A stretch of 64,000 nucleotides of DNA, taken from assembly GCA_963793645.1 (NCBI GenBank), contig CAWCAW010000008.1:1-64000 (forward strand), written 5' to 3'. Every line of letters begins with the position of its first letter. The first letter of the stretch is position 1. A program made the position numbers and the translations under genes. Source of the stretch: CAWCAW01 sp963793645. Lineage in GTDB: Bacteria > Actinomycetota > Acidimicrobiia > Acidimicrobiales > UBA8190. Below the pieces are notes generated by a model. The model ran no database searches. It was not told the origin of the DNA and saw only the letters and a list, made by a program, of their open reading frames with translations. Positions 1 to 9,328 of the stretch are shown one piece after another.

Positions 1-2154
1 ATGATTTGCTATGAGCGCCGCGCCCTGATCGGCGCCCTCGCCACAAGGTCCGTCTCCACCACAGCAGCAGCACGGCCACCGCCGCCACCGACAAGGCGAT
101 GGCCACCGCCGAGGTGGACATGGAACGCACGCTGAGTTGCCCGCTCGGCGAGCACCAGGTGACCGTCAGGGCTGGAGAAGGTGACCGTCATGCGAAAGTC
201 GCCCGAGGCGCGCGCCCGAATGGCAGAGGAGAACGAGTTGGTGGGGTTGCGCAGGGTCACCAGCCGCCGGCACCGGCCCGCCGGGAACAGGAGCTTGTCG
301 CTGGTGAGACACAGCGTGCCGGTTACGCCGTAGCGGGTGCTGCGCAGCACCGTGATGGGAACGGTGGCGGAAATCGAGGTCAGCCGGATGGTGTCGGTGC
401 GGATGGAGATGTCCGCCAGCTGGGCTTCGAGCTGGGCCCGGATGCCGGCCACCGCGCTTTGTTGCTGGGAACCCTTGAGCTCGTCGGACTCCGTTCGCAG
501 CAGCAGGTCCTGTAACGAGCGCGCCCTCGAGGCGCCCGACGGGCCCACGGCGGCGGCGAAGCCCTCGAGCTCGAGGCGCGTGGTGCGGATGGCCTTGACC
601 GGCAACCCTGACGACGCCGCGATGGTGCCCACTCCCGGACGTCGCAGGAGAGGTTGGGCAAAACCGCCCACACTGCCGCCCACGGGAACGTCGGTGAAGA
701 AGTTCTCCAAGGTGACCGGCTCGATCACGGGGTTCTGCTCGAGGCCACCCAGGGCGTCGGCAAGGAATCGGGGGTTGGGCGTCCATCCCGGGGGGGAAAG
801 CGCCACCACCCCCCGAGGTTCGGGCGTGTTGGGCTCCTCGTAGTAGATCAACGACAGGTCGGCCAGGAGTTGATACGCGGCCAGCGCGGCGTCGGGTCCC
901 GTTGCCTCTTGGAGGTGGGCGCCGAGGCCGGGGTCGCTCGAGCGCGGCGGTGAGCCCGTTGCCCGCCCCCGACTCCCGAGAAGGGCTGAAGGAGAACAGC
1001 CGCGTAAAGGTGGTGGAGGTCGTCGGACCGGACACCGCACTGGGCGGCACCACGATGTTCTGGTAGCCGACTCCCTGCAGTGCCGTCAGGGCCGAGGAAT
1101 CCACGTCCCCGCCGGCCACCCACGTCTCGCCCACCCCGGTGCACTGGGCGCTGTGTACCCCGGCGCCGGCCAGCACGGCCGGGGCCCGTTGCACCTGGTC
1201 GGCCAGTTCCGAACTCAGACCGTCGGCCACCAGCGCGTTCGGATTCACGGTGGTGAACCCCTCACACACCGCCTGTCGGGCCGCGCCGTTGGCAACCAGG
1301 CCCAAGCCAGCCAGCGTCTGACGAGCGCGGCTCCGGGCGTCGATGGCCATGGCCTGAGCGCTGGCGGGGTCGGGTACGACGGTCAAAGGGACGTCAGGAT
1401 GCGACGCCAGTCCCGTGACGAGGCTGTTGAGCCTCCCCAAAGCGGTCTCACTGGGCGGAGCCAGATGCCCGCTGCGGTCGGACGCGGCCGCCGGCAGGGC
1501 GAGGGGGATGACCAGGGCCAGGCGCAATCGCTGCGTGTCAGCGGCAGGGGCGTCGTAGACAAGGTACGTGGTGAGCTCGGCCAGCGCGTTCGGGCTCGAC
1601 GCGTCGGTGAGGGTGAACACCACGGGATACACGCCGCCACAGGACCCGAGGGCGCAGTCGAGATCGGCCGCGATCGGCGTCGTGGTCGACGTGGCGCTGG
1701 GCAGGCCCCCGGCCCCAGTGCTGACGGGAACACTGACGTCGAAGCCCCCGGTCGGATCGGCGGCCAAGGACGACACCGCCATGGCGGAGGACTCCGACAG
1801 CGGCGTGCTGTTGGGCGTGGTGGTGAGGGTCTGATCGAAGGCGGAGCGCGTCGTCAGATAGGGATAGACGGTCACCTGCAATGCCGGCGTCGAGGATGCG
1901 GCCACGCCCGATATCGACAATTGGGCCGTAAAAGGTTGGTTGACGCCCACCCACGGGGATTGCGACAGAAGGTGGAGCGCCGGCTGGCCCTTGGTGTTTG
2001 CCGACGCGCCCGAAGAGGGCGCTCCTGACGCACCCGCGACCGGTTCGGGTGACAACCCGACGTAGGTGAGGGCCACCAGTGCGCACAGCGCGCCGACGAC
2101 AAGGGTCTTTGGGCGGTGGTCCACCTCGGCGAGGCAGCCTATAGGCCCACGCAC
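1..2154 (-). CDS. DUF6049-like secreted/membrane protein, frameshifted and cut by the window edge
   Basis: The N-terminus has a signal-type segment (VVGALCALVALTYVGL, residues about 19-34) and a long extracellular region of immunoglobulin-like and carbohydrate-esterase-like character follows. The reading frame breaks near 931-942 and again near 140-149. After the second break the correct frame ends in a membrane helix (AVAIALSVAAVAVLLLWW) and a basic tail that runs off the left edge. This one-pass C-terminal anchor and the neighbouring CCA-adding enzyme fit the actinobacterial DUF6049 family, which often sits between that enzyme and murJ. Function is unknown; a role at the cell envelope is inferred. 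The two frame breaks are either indel errors or decay. Confidence 0.6.
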
Positions 2155-2206
2155 CCGGCATCGCCGCCGCGGGTGGCCCGGCCGCTCGGCACTACCCTCG
2201 GCGGCG

Positions 2207-3593
2207 ATGATTCCCGAGCGACTTCAGCCCTTGGTCGACGCCACCGCCGAGTTGGGGGCGCGCTTCGAGGCGGCCGGCCACCGTCTGTATCTGGTGGGTG
2301 GCTCGGTTCGTGACGCCATTGTCCCCGCCGTGGCCGGCAAAGCGTCGACCGGCGACTACGACCTCACCACCGATGCGCTGCCCGACGAGATCGAGCGTCT
2401 CGTGTCGGGCTGGGCCGACGACCTGTGGCTGCAGGGAAAGAAGTTCGGCACCATCGGGGCGCGCCGACGGCCAGGGCCGCTACGAGATCACCACCCATCG
2501 GGCCGAGGCGTATCACCTCGACTCCCGCAAGCCCGACGTGAAGTTCGGGGACTCCATCGAGATCGATTTGTCGCGACGCGATTTCACCGTCAACGCCATG
2601 GCCCTGGCGTTGCCGACGTTCGACCTCATCGACCCCTTCGGGGGCCTCGAGGACCTGGCCGCGGCCCGGCTGCGCACGCCGCTCGATCCCGAAACGGCCT
2701 TCTCCGACGACCCGTTGCGGATGTTGCGCGCGGCGCGCTTCATCGCCGGCATGGCGCTCAAACCCGACCCGGAGCTCATCGACGCCGTGCGCGCCATGGC
2801 CGATCGCCTCGCCATCGTGTCGTCGGAACGCATTCGCGACGAGCTCAACAAGTTGATGGTGGTCGACAAGCCATCACTGGGCTTGTGGTTCGTGGTCGAC
2901 ACCGGGCTGGCCGCTCAGTTCCTTCCCGAGTTGCCCGGGCTGGCCCTCGAGCAGGACCCCATCCATCGTCACAAGGACGTCCTCGGCCACACGCTGGCGG
3001 TGGTGGACAAGACCCATCCCGACATGCAGCTGCGCGTGGCCGCCTTATTGCACGACATCGGCAAGCCCCGCACGCGGGCCTTCGGCCCCGGCGGCGTCAC
3101 CTTCCACCACCACGAGGTGGTGGGCGCCCGCATGGCGCGCGAGCGCCTGACCGCCCTTCGCTATTCGAAAGACGACGTCGAGACCATCACGCGGCTCGTG
3201 GAGCTGCACCTGCGCTTTCACACCTACCGGCTGGGGTGGACCGATAAAGCGGTGCGCCGCTACGTGCGCGATGCGGGGCCGTTGCTCGATGCCCTCAACG
3301 AGCTGACGCGTTGTGACTGCACCACGCGTAACGCGGCACGAGCCCGGGCGCTCGGGCAACGGATGGACGAGCTCGAGGCACGCATCGAGGAGTTGCGTTC
3401 ACAAGAGGAGCTCGACGCCCTGCGCCCCGATCTCGACGGCCGTCAGGTGATGGATCACCTCGGCATCACGCCGGGTCGCGACGTGGGAGACGCGCTCGAT
3501 TTCCTCATGGAGCTGCGCCTCGAGGAAGGCCCCTTGGGCGAACAGGAGGCCACGGCGCGCCTCGACGCCTGGTGGGCGCAGCGCCAGAGTTAG
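2207..3593 (+). CDS. cca: CCA tRNA nucleotidyltransferase, with one apparent frameshift
   Basis: This enzyme adds or repairs the 3' CCA end of tRNAs. The start at 2207 gives the class II head domain: LVGGSVRDA near residue 25 and the GDYDLTTDALP stretch with the metal-binding DxD-type acidic residues. The frame is lost at about 2456-2466 and resumes one frame over with DGQGRYEITTHRAEAY, RRDFTVNAMAL, the DPLRMLRAARF motif and a C-terminal HD domain (LLHDIGKPRTR, HHHEVVGA). Together the parts make about 460 residues, normal for actinobacterial pcnA-type enzymes. The gene is essential in most bacteria, so a sequencing indel is more likely than inactivation. It ends tail-to-tail with ino1, overlapping by 4 bp. 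Confidence 0.9.
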
Positions 3594-4687
3594 CTGGCGA
3601 CTTGCTTGGAGTCGACGTCACCGGCGGCGAAGGCTTCGACCATGCGCAGGGCTTCGTCGTCGTGGTACTGCACCGGCGGGGACTTCATGAAGTAGGCCGA
3701 CGGGCCCAGTAGGGGGCCGCCGATGCCGCGGTCGAGGGCCAACTTGGCACAGCGCACGGCGTCGATGATCACGCCGGCGGAGTTGGGCGAGTCCCACACC
3801 TCGAGCTTGAGCTCCAAGTTGAGGGGGACGTCGCCGAAGTTGCGCCCTTCCATGCGGATGTAGGCCCACTTACGGTCTTCCAGCCACGGCACGTGGTCCG
3901 ACGGCCCGATGTGCACGTCGTCGGCGTTGAGGACGGAGTTCTCGACCTGGCTGGTGACGGCCTGGGTCTTGGAGATCTTCTTGGACTCGAGGCGCTTGCG
4001 CTCGAGCATGTTCTTGAAGTCCATGTTGCCGCCCACGTTGAGCTGGTACGTGCGGTCGAGGGCGAGACCACGGTCTTCGAAGAGGCGGGTCAAGACCCGG
4101 TGGACGATGGTCGAACCCACCTGGCTCTTGATGTCGTCGCCCACGATGGGCACCCCGGCGTTGGCGAAACGCGCCGCCCACTCCGGGTCCGAGGCGATGA
4201 AGACAGGAATGGCGTTGACGAATGCCACCTTGGCGTCCAAAGCGGCCTGGGCGTAGTGGCGTTGGGCCTCCTCCGACCCCACCGGCAGGTAGCTCACCAG
4301 CACATCGGCCTGCGTGTCGCGCAGCGCCTGGGCGATGTCGACGGGTTCGGCCGGCGACTCCTCCACGGCGTCGCGGTAGTAGGTCCCCAGCCCGTCGAAA
4401 GTCGGGCCGCGCTGCACGGTGACGTCGCTGTGGCCGACGGTGGCGAAGCGCACCGTGTTGTTGTGGCCGGCGAAGATGGCCTTGGAGAGGTCCATGCCCA
4501 CCTTGGTGGCGTCGACGTCGAAGGCGGCCACGAACTCGACGTCACGCACGTGGTACCCACCCAGCTCCACGTGCATCAGGCCGGGCACGATGACCTCGGG
4601 GTCGGCGTCGTGGTAGTACTCCACTCCTTGGACCAACGAGCTGGCGCAGTTCCCCACCCCGGCGATGGCCACACGGACGGTCTTCAT
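3590..4687 (-). CDS. ino1: Myo-inositol-1-phosphate synthase
   Basis: Converts glucose 6-phosphate to 1L-myo-inositol 1-phosphate with NAD, the first step to phosphatidylinositol and mycothiol in actinobacteria. The 365-residue product has the N-terminal Rossmann motif (AIAGVGNCASSL), the LNVGGNMDF core and SKTQAVTS, and matches the length of the short actinobacterial form, not the 500-residue eukaryotic one. The start at 4687 is chosen because it overlaps the padR stop as ATGA, giving translational coupling, and removes an unrelated 26-residue extension. The padR-ino1 pair is the same as Rv0047c-Rv0046c in Mycobacterium tuberculosis, so regulation by the upstream PadR protein is likely. Confidence 0.95.
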   Translation of the reverse strand: MKTVRVAIAGVGNCASSLVQGVEYYHDADPEVIVPGLMHVELGGYHVRDVEFVAAFDVDATKVGMDLSKAIFAGHNNTVRFATVGHSDVTVQRGPTFDGLGTYYRDAVEESPAEPVDIAQALRDTQADVLVSYLPVGSEEAQRHYAQAALDAKVAFVNAIPVFIASDPEWAARFANAGVPIVGDDIKSQVGSTIVHRVLTRLFEDRGLALDRTYQLNVGGNMDFKNMLERKRLESKKISKTQAVTSQVENSVLNADDVHIGPSDHVPWLEDRKWAYIRMEGRNFGDVPLNLELKLEVWDSPNSAGVIIDAVRCAKLALDRGIGGPLLGPSAYFMKSPPVQYHDDEALRMVEAFAAGDVDSKQVAS

Positions 4688-5328
4688 GGCATTTCTCCCT
4701 TGCTCTGAGCCATCGCAATGGCGTCGTTCTGGCCCTTTTCGGCGTCGATCAGCCGGTCGAGCCACGAGATGTCACGTTCAGTCGATTCGGCCGAGTGCTC
4801 CAGCACCGACCGGGCGTAGGGGTCGAGGCGCTCATCGGCGCTGGCCGCCGACGAGCGGGCGTCGGCGAGCCGGTGGGCGAGTTGGGTGCGCCGCCGCTCG
4901 AGCAGCCGGAGGCGGGCGTGGGGGGGCATGTAGCGAGCGAAGGCCAGCCGAAGCCCGAAGCTGCGGGCGTCGTCGGTGGCGTTGCCCTTGTCGTTGTCGA
5001 GGAGCTCGGCGAATTGGCGCCGACCTTCGTCGGTGATCCGGTACACCTTGCGGCCCCGCCGTCCCCGGCCCGAGGTGGCCCTCCGTTCGCGCAGGGCGGC
5101 GATTTCGCCGCTGAGCGATCCCGTCATGGGCACCCGGGTCGCCGCCGGCCGCCCGGCCACCTCGACGGCGGTCACGGCCCCGGAGCGCTCGAGGCGCGAC
5201 AGGGCCGGGTAGAGGGAGCCGAACGAGACGTTGGAAACGAACCCGAGCTCGTCACACAGACGCTTGCGGATCTCGTATCCGTGCAGCTCCTGGTCCCCGA
5301 GGAGACCCAAAATGGCCAGCTCGAGCAT
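4684..5328 (-). CDS. PadR family transcriptional regulator
   Basis: A 214-residue protein beginning MLELAILGLL. It has a PadR winged helix (residues about 1-95: HGYEIRKRL, SFGSLYPALSRLE, then a wing rich in Arg/Gly before VYRITDEGRRQF) and a helical C-terminal dimerisation domain with ERRRTQLAHRL. The wing is longer than usual, with an inserted segment between GRPAATR and RKVYRI. The start at 5328 removes 39 residues that do not resemble the family. A perfect inverted repeat lies 40-62 bp upstream and is the probable operator, suggesting autorepression and joint control of ino1. The regulator's ligand cannot be read from the sequence. Confidence 0.9.
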   Translation of the reverse strand: MLELAILGLLGDQELHGYEIRKRLCDELGFVSNVSFGSLYPALSRLERSGAVTAVEVAGRPAATRVPMTGSLSGEIAALRERRATSGRGRRGRKVYRITDEGRRQFAELLDNDKGNATDDARSFGLRLAFARYMPPHARLRLLERRRTQLAHRLADARSSAASADERLDPYARSVLEHSAESTERDISWLDRLIDAEKGQNDAIAMAQSKGEMP

Positions 5329-5367
5329 CAGAAGCGTTCTCCGCGGCGGCGGTAGGTTGCATGCAGT

Positions 5368-5403
5368 CGATACATCGTCGAGATGTATCGTACCGATATA
5401 TCG
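5368..5403. promoter_or_regulatory. Inverted repeat upstream of padR-ino1, probable PadR operator
   Basis: Arms CGATACATC (5368-5376) and GATGTATCG (5382-5390) form a perfect 9-bp inverted repeat around a 5-bp spacer. A second palindrome, CGATATATCG, follows at 5394-5403. PadR proteins typically bind dyads with ATGT/ACAT half-sites, and the position just upstream of the padR start fits autoregulation. AT-rich patches here are unusual for this high-GC region. Confidence 0.7.
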
Positions 5404-5536
5404 ACGGCGATTCAAGCCATTGGGCCAGGCCGACGCCGCCGCCACCGGCGAGGGACTGGTCGTCGTCAGTCAAAACTCGATTCGTCCCTCCCCTTTTTTG
5501 GGTCTTTTCGGGGCGCGCAGCGGTACCCTGGGACGG

Positions 5537-5974
5537 ATGAGCTTCGGCCCCTCGACGTTGCGTGGGTTCCCTATTACCGGGTCCGGTGGACGCGTCGAGT
5601 ACCGGTTGGCCCGCAACGCGGTGGTGAGCGAATTCCGCAAAGGTCGCCTGTCACGTCTCGACGTGTGCGACGCCCATCCCGAGCTGCTGCGCGCGGCGCG
5701 CAACGTCGGAGTTCCCGACGCCGAGGACTGCCCGATCTGCGAAGAGACCGCACTGGTTCACGTGACCTACGTTTTCGGCCCCCGTCTCCCTGCCAACGGG
5801 ACGTGCCCGACCACGCCCGCCCAGCTGGCCAAGTTGTGCCGACGGGCCGACGAAGTGGCCTGCTACGTGGTCGAAGTGTGCCCGCAGTGTGCGTGGAACC
5901 ACCTCACCCGCATGTACCCCGCTGGCGGCCGTCATCGCCAGCGTCTCGCCGTCGGGGCCCGGCGAAATGGGTGA
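5537..5974 (+). CDS. DUF5318 family zinc-ribbon-like protein
   Basis: A 145-residue protein starting MSFGPST. It has two CxxC knuckles, CPIC (residue about 75) and CPQC (about 118), with nearby His, consistent with a small zinc-binding fold. It resembles the DUF5318 family represented by Rv0049, which also lies beside the ino1-padR pair in mycobacteria, so both sequence and neighbourhood agree. The start at 5537 is the first ATG of the conserved part; an upstream open frame overlaps padR and its operator on the other strand and is ignored. The molecular function is unknown. Confidence 0.8.
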   Translation: MSFGPSTLRGFPITGSGGRVEYRLARNAVVSEFRKGRLSRLDVCDAHPELLRAARNVGVPDAEDCPICEETALVHVTYVFGPRLPANGTCPTTPAQLAKLCRRADEVACYVVEVCPQCAWNHLTRMYPAGGRHRQRLAVGARRNG

Positions 5975-6110
5975 GCCGTCGCGCTGAGGACCGGCGAGCC
6001 ACCAGCGTCCAAGCTGAGAGATGGCACAGGGTGGTGCGCGAACATGACAGTGCTTGTATGAGGCACCATGGTCAGACCCGTCCACGCGGGTGCGACAAAG
6101 GGAACGGTGA

Positions 6111-7235
6111 ATGAGCCCAGGGCAGGTAAGCGGCGGTCAAGAGTCAGGTGAGAAGCCCCGCGGCTCGGGCGCGCCCGGCGGGTCCGGCGGGTCCTCGGGC
6201 CGTCCGCCCGGCCAGACGCCACGACGACCACCGGCCAAAACAGCCCAGGGCGGGCGCCCGGCCTCCAATGGATCGGCCGGCTCCAGCCAGGCCAAAAAGC
6301 CCGGTAGCCGGCCGGCCGGGTCCCCCGGTGGCCAACGCCGAGGCACGCCTCGCCCCTCGAGCTACAAGGTCGACGCCAAGCCCCCGCGCCGCTTTTCGGC
6401 CTCGACCATGGCCATGGCGGCCGTCGCCGTAGTGGTGGTGCTGGTGGTGGTGCTCGTCGTCGTGAAGATCACGGGCTCCTCCTCGTCGAATAGCTCGACG
6501 AACACTCGCATCGCCCCCGTCGATGTCCCCGCCAATGCGTCGACGGTGGCCGCCCTCGAGAGCGTCCCCGTGTCGGTGGAGAACGCGGTGGGTCTCCCTT
6601 CCGGGATCACCACACCTTCCGTGGACACCGGTCAACCTCCCCTCGTCCTCAACGGCAAACCGGGGGTGGTCTTCATCGGCGGGGAGTTCTGCCCGCTGTG
6701 TGGCGCTGAACGCTGGGCATTGATCCTGGCCTTCAGCCACTTCGGGACGTTCTCGGGCTTGAAGGAAACGACGTCCTCACCGTGGGACTCCGATCCCGAC
6801 ACACCCACCTTCTCGTTCTACGGGGCCACCTATACGAGCTCGCTGCTCACGTTTCAGCCCGTCGAGTACGAAAGCAACGACGTCAACGGCCTCGGTACCC
6901 GCCACGTCCTGACCCCGCTCAACTCACAGCAGCAGGGCCTGTGGACGAAGTACGAGACGCATTTCGGCCAGGGCCAGGGCTTCCCCTTCGCCGACTTCGG
7001 CAACAAGGTGTTCATCATCACACCGAGCTACAACCCCGGCGTGCTGGCCGGATTGGATCAGGGCGCCGTGGCCGCCCTGCTGAAGAACGCCAGCAGCCCG
7101 GTGACCCAGGGCATCGTGGGCACGGCCAACTACCTGACGGCGGGCATCTGCTCGATGACCAAACAGCAGCCCTCCGCGGTGTGCTCGATCTCGGCGGTGA
7201 CCAAGGCGGACAAGGCCTTAGGGCTGAGTAGCTGA
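6111..7235 (+). CDS. DUF929 family membrane-anchored thioredoxin-like protein
   Basis: The first 95 residues are a Gly/Pro/Arg/Lys-rich disordered cytoplasmic tail, followed by one membrane helix (residues about 100-120, rich in Val) and an extracytoplasmic domain. That domain contains VVFIGGEFCPLCGAERW, a CPLC motif typical of DUF929 proteins, which look like thioredoxin-fold thiol oxidoreductases. Two more cysteines lie near the C-terminus (GICSMTK, AVCSIS). The next gene, 10 bp downstream, is a VKOR homologue, which reoxidises such proteins, so the two probably form a disulfide-forming pair outside the membrane. The long basic disordered tail is unusual for this family. Confidence 0.8.
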   Translation: MSPGQVSGGQESGEKPRGSGAPGGSGGSSGRPPGQTPRRPPAKTAQGGRPASNGSAGSSQAKKPGSRPAGSPGGQRRGTPRPSSYKVDAKPPRRFSASTMAMAAVAVVVVLVVVLVVVKITGSSSSNSSTNTRIAPVDVPANASTVAALESVPVSVENAVGLPSGITTPSVDTGQPPLVLNGKPGVVFIGGEFCPLCGAERWALILAFSHFGTFSGLKETTSSPWDSDPDTPTFSFYGATYTSSLLTFQPVEYESNDVNGLGTRHVLTPLNSQQQGLWTKYETHFGQGQGFPFADFGNKVFIITPSYNPGVLAGLDQGAVAALLKNASSPVTQGIVGTANYLTAGICSMTKQQPSAVCSISAVTKADKALGLSS

Positions 7236-7245
7236 GTCCGGCGCC

Positions 7246-7845
7246 ATGACCCCCGACCTCGACACCGACGCCCAAGGCCTCGACTCCGACGACGTCACTG
7301 ACGAGGAATACGAGGTCGAAGAGATCGACGAGGAGTGGGTTGTCTCCGACGGCGCCCCGCGCTGGATCCCGTGGACGTGCTTCTTCCTGTGCATCTTTGG
7401 GCTGGGCGTCTCGATCTACCTGACCATCGAGCACTACACGGGCAACCACAACCTGGTGTGCCCGGCTACCGGTGCGGTCGTCGACTGCCTCAAGGTCACC
7501 ACGAGCCCGCAGTCGATGGTGTTCGGGATCTTCCCCGTGGCCGTGCTCGGTCTGGCTTTCTTCACGGCCTTTACGGTCGTGAACCTGCCGCCGGTGTGGA
7601 GGATGCGCGACGTGCGGGTGGCCTGGCTGCGCCTGGCCATGGCCATCACCGGCATCGGAATGGTGGTCTACCTCCTGTCGGCTGAGCTGTTCAGCATCGG
7701 TGCCATCTGCTTGTGGTGCACGAGCGTGCACGTCGTCACGTTCTTGCTCTTCGTGCTGATCATGGGGTCGTTCCCGAAGATGCTGCACCGGGACGCCTAT
7801 GTCGAGGAGTACTGGGAAGACGACGACGCGCCGGCCGAGGTATAG
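7246..7845 (+). CDS. Vitamin K epoxide reductase (VKOR) family protein
   Basis: A 199-residue integral membrane protein with an acidic N-terminal tail (about 40 residues) and four to five predicted helices. The loop cysteine pair appears in LVCPATGAVVDCLKV and the catalytic CxxC in GAICLWCTSVHV. Bacterial VKOR moves electrons from a periplasmic or extracytoplasmic thiol oxidase to quinone. With the DUF929 protein just upstream it likely supports disulfide formation, replacing DsbB as is usual in actinobacteria. There is no fused Trx domain; the DUF929 gene may supply it. Confidence 0.92.
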   Translation: MTPDLDTDAQGLDSDDVTDEEYEVEEIDEEWVVSDGAPRWIPWTCFFLCIFGLGVSIYLTIEHYTGNHNLVCPATGAVVDCLKVTTSPQSMVFGIFPVAVLGLAFFTAFTVVNLPPVWRMRDVRVAWLRLAMAITGIGMVVYLLSAELFSIGAICLWCTSVHVVTFLLFVLIMGSFPKMLHRDAYVEEYWEDDDAPAEV

Positions 7846-7929
7846 GCAAAAGCCACGCACCTCGACGAGCCGCCGCCGAACACCTTTGCCCGCGCCCTGT
7901 TCGACGGGCTGCCCGACCGCTATGACCGG

Positions 7930-8601
7930 TTGGCCGAGGTGCTCTCCATGGGGCAGAACCGTCGGTGGCGGCGCGCCATGGTGGACGCCGTGGTGGCCGG
8001 GATTGACACGCAGCACACGACCGGCCCCATCCTCGACGTGGCCACGGGAACCGCCGGCGTGGCCCTCGCCCTGGCCCGACGTACCACCGCAAAGGTGGTG
8101 GGCGTCGATCTCACCACCCAAATGGTGGCCCGAGGCCAAGCCAACGTCCACGCGTCATCGTGGGCCGATCGGATCACCCTATGCGTGGGTCGAGGCGAAC
8201 AGCTCCCCTTCGAGGACGGCACCTTCGACGCCCTGACCTTCACCTATCTGCTGCGCTACGTCGAGGATCCGGCCGCTACCATGGCCGAGCTGGCCCGAGT
8301 GGTGCGCCCCGGGGGAACCGTCGCCAACCTGGAGTTCCTCGTCCCCCCCACCCGCTTCTGGCGGGCCTGGTGGTGGGGCTTCACGCGCCTGGTGCTGCCC
8401 CTCGGCGGTGCCATCACCGGAGGGGCCGAGTGGTTTCGGGTGGGGCGATTCTTGGGTCCCAACATCTCCGCCCACTACCGGCGCTATCCCGTCGACTGGA
8501 CGGTGGACGCCTGGCACGACGCCGGGTTGGTCGACGTGCAGGTACGCGCCATGAGCCTCGGCGGTGGACTCGTCATGTGGGGGCGCAAGGCCGGTGGCTG
8601 A
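7930..8601 (+). CDS. UbiE/MenG-type methyltransferase
   Basis: A class I SAM-dependent methyltransferase: motif I ILDVATGTAGVALAL, the acidic loop VVGVDLTTQM, LPFEDGTFDALTFTYLLRYV and a membrane-interacting C-terminal region. This resembles demethylmenaquinone methyltransferase. The likely substrate is a quinone precursor, but a different prenylated or lipid substrate is possible. The first possible standard start is TTG at 7930. The frame is open from 7846 just after the VKOR stop, and the family-like stretch FDGLPDRYDRLAEVL lies before the TTG, so the true N-terminus is probably upstream and depends on a rare start or an uncorrected indel. It overlaps the next gene by 8 bp. Confidence 0.82.
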   Translation: MAEVLSMGQNRRWRRAMVDAVVAGIDTQHTTGPILDVATGTAGVALALARRTTAKVVGVDLTTQMVARGQANVHASSWADRITLCVGRGEQLPFEDGTFDALTFTYLLRYVEDPAATMAELARVVRPGGTVANLEFLVPPTRFWRAWWWGFTRLVLPLGGAITGGAEWFRVGRFLGPNISAHYRRYPVDWTVDAWHDAGLVDVQVRAMSLGGGLVMWGRKAGG

Positions 8602-9328
8602 CACCACCAAGCGCCCCGCCTTTTACGCCGCTTCTCGGGGCGGATGGCGCGACTGGTGGACGCTGCTGCACCCGCCGTACACGGCGTGGCACCTCTCCTA
8701 CGTGGTCATCGGGGCGTCCCTGGCGCCGCACGTGAGCATCAGCCGCATGGTGGGAGCCCTGCTGGGCTTCTTCTTGGCCGTGGGGGTGGCCGCGCATGCG
8801 CTCGACGAGCTCCACGGGCGCCCGTTGCGCACGGGCATCGCCTCGGGGGCGCTGGTGGCCGTGGCCGTCGTCGGCCTGGTCGGTGCGGTGGCTCTGGGGG
8901 TGGCCGGGGTGATCACGGTGGGACCCGCCCTGGTGCCCTTCATGGTGCTCGGCCCCCTGCTGGTGGTCGGGTACAACGCCGAGCTGTTCGGTGGGGTCGT
9001 CCACAGCGATACCGGGTTCGCCTTGTCATGGGGGGCCTTCCCCGTTCTCACGGCCTATGCGGCCGAGACCGGCACCTTGGCCCTCGCCCCGGTGCTCGCC
9101 GCGGTGGCCGCCGTGGCTTTGTCGGCGGCCCAGCGCAGCCTGTCCACCCCCGCTCGGATGGTGCGCCGCCGGGTCAGCGCCGTGGAGGGGACGCTCACCA
9201 TGGCCGACGGCACCCACCAGCCACTCACCGAACGCACCCTGTTGGCTCCGCTCGAAAAGGCGCTGCGGGCCATGTCCTGGGGGCTCGTCGTCCTGGCCGC
9301 CGCCTTGGCTATCGCCCGTCTCCACTGA
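8594..9328 (+). CDS. Polytopic membrane protein, possibly UbiA-related
   Basis: A 244-residue protein with about seven hydrophobic helices. It starts with GTG inside the end of the methyltransferase gene, so the two are probably translated together. HALDELHGRPLRTG (residue about 65-80) recalls the acidic motif and short Arg-containing loop of UbiA prenyltransferases, but the full NDxxDxxxD pattern is not seen. With a UbiE-like methyltransferase upstream, a role in a prenylated quinone or lipid is a reasonable guess. It overlaps the end of the convergent SRPBCC gene by 20 bp. Confidence 0.65.
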   Translation: MADTTKRPAFYAASRGGWRDWWTLLHPPYTAWHLSYVVIGASLAPHVSISRMVGALLGFFLAVGVAAHALDELHGRPLRTGIASGALVAVAVVGLVGAVALGVAGVITVGPALVPFMVLGPLLVVGYNAELFGGVVHSDTGFALSWGAFPVLTAYAAETGTLALAPVLAAVAAVALSAAQRSLSTPARMVRRRVSAVEGTLTMADGTHQPLTERTLLAPLEKALRAMSWGLVVLAAALAIARLH

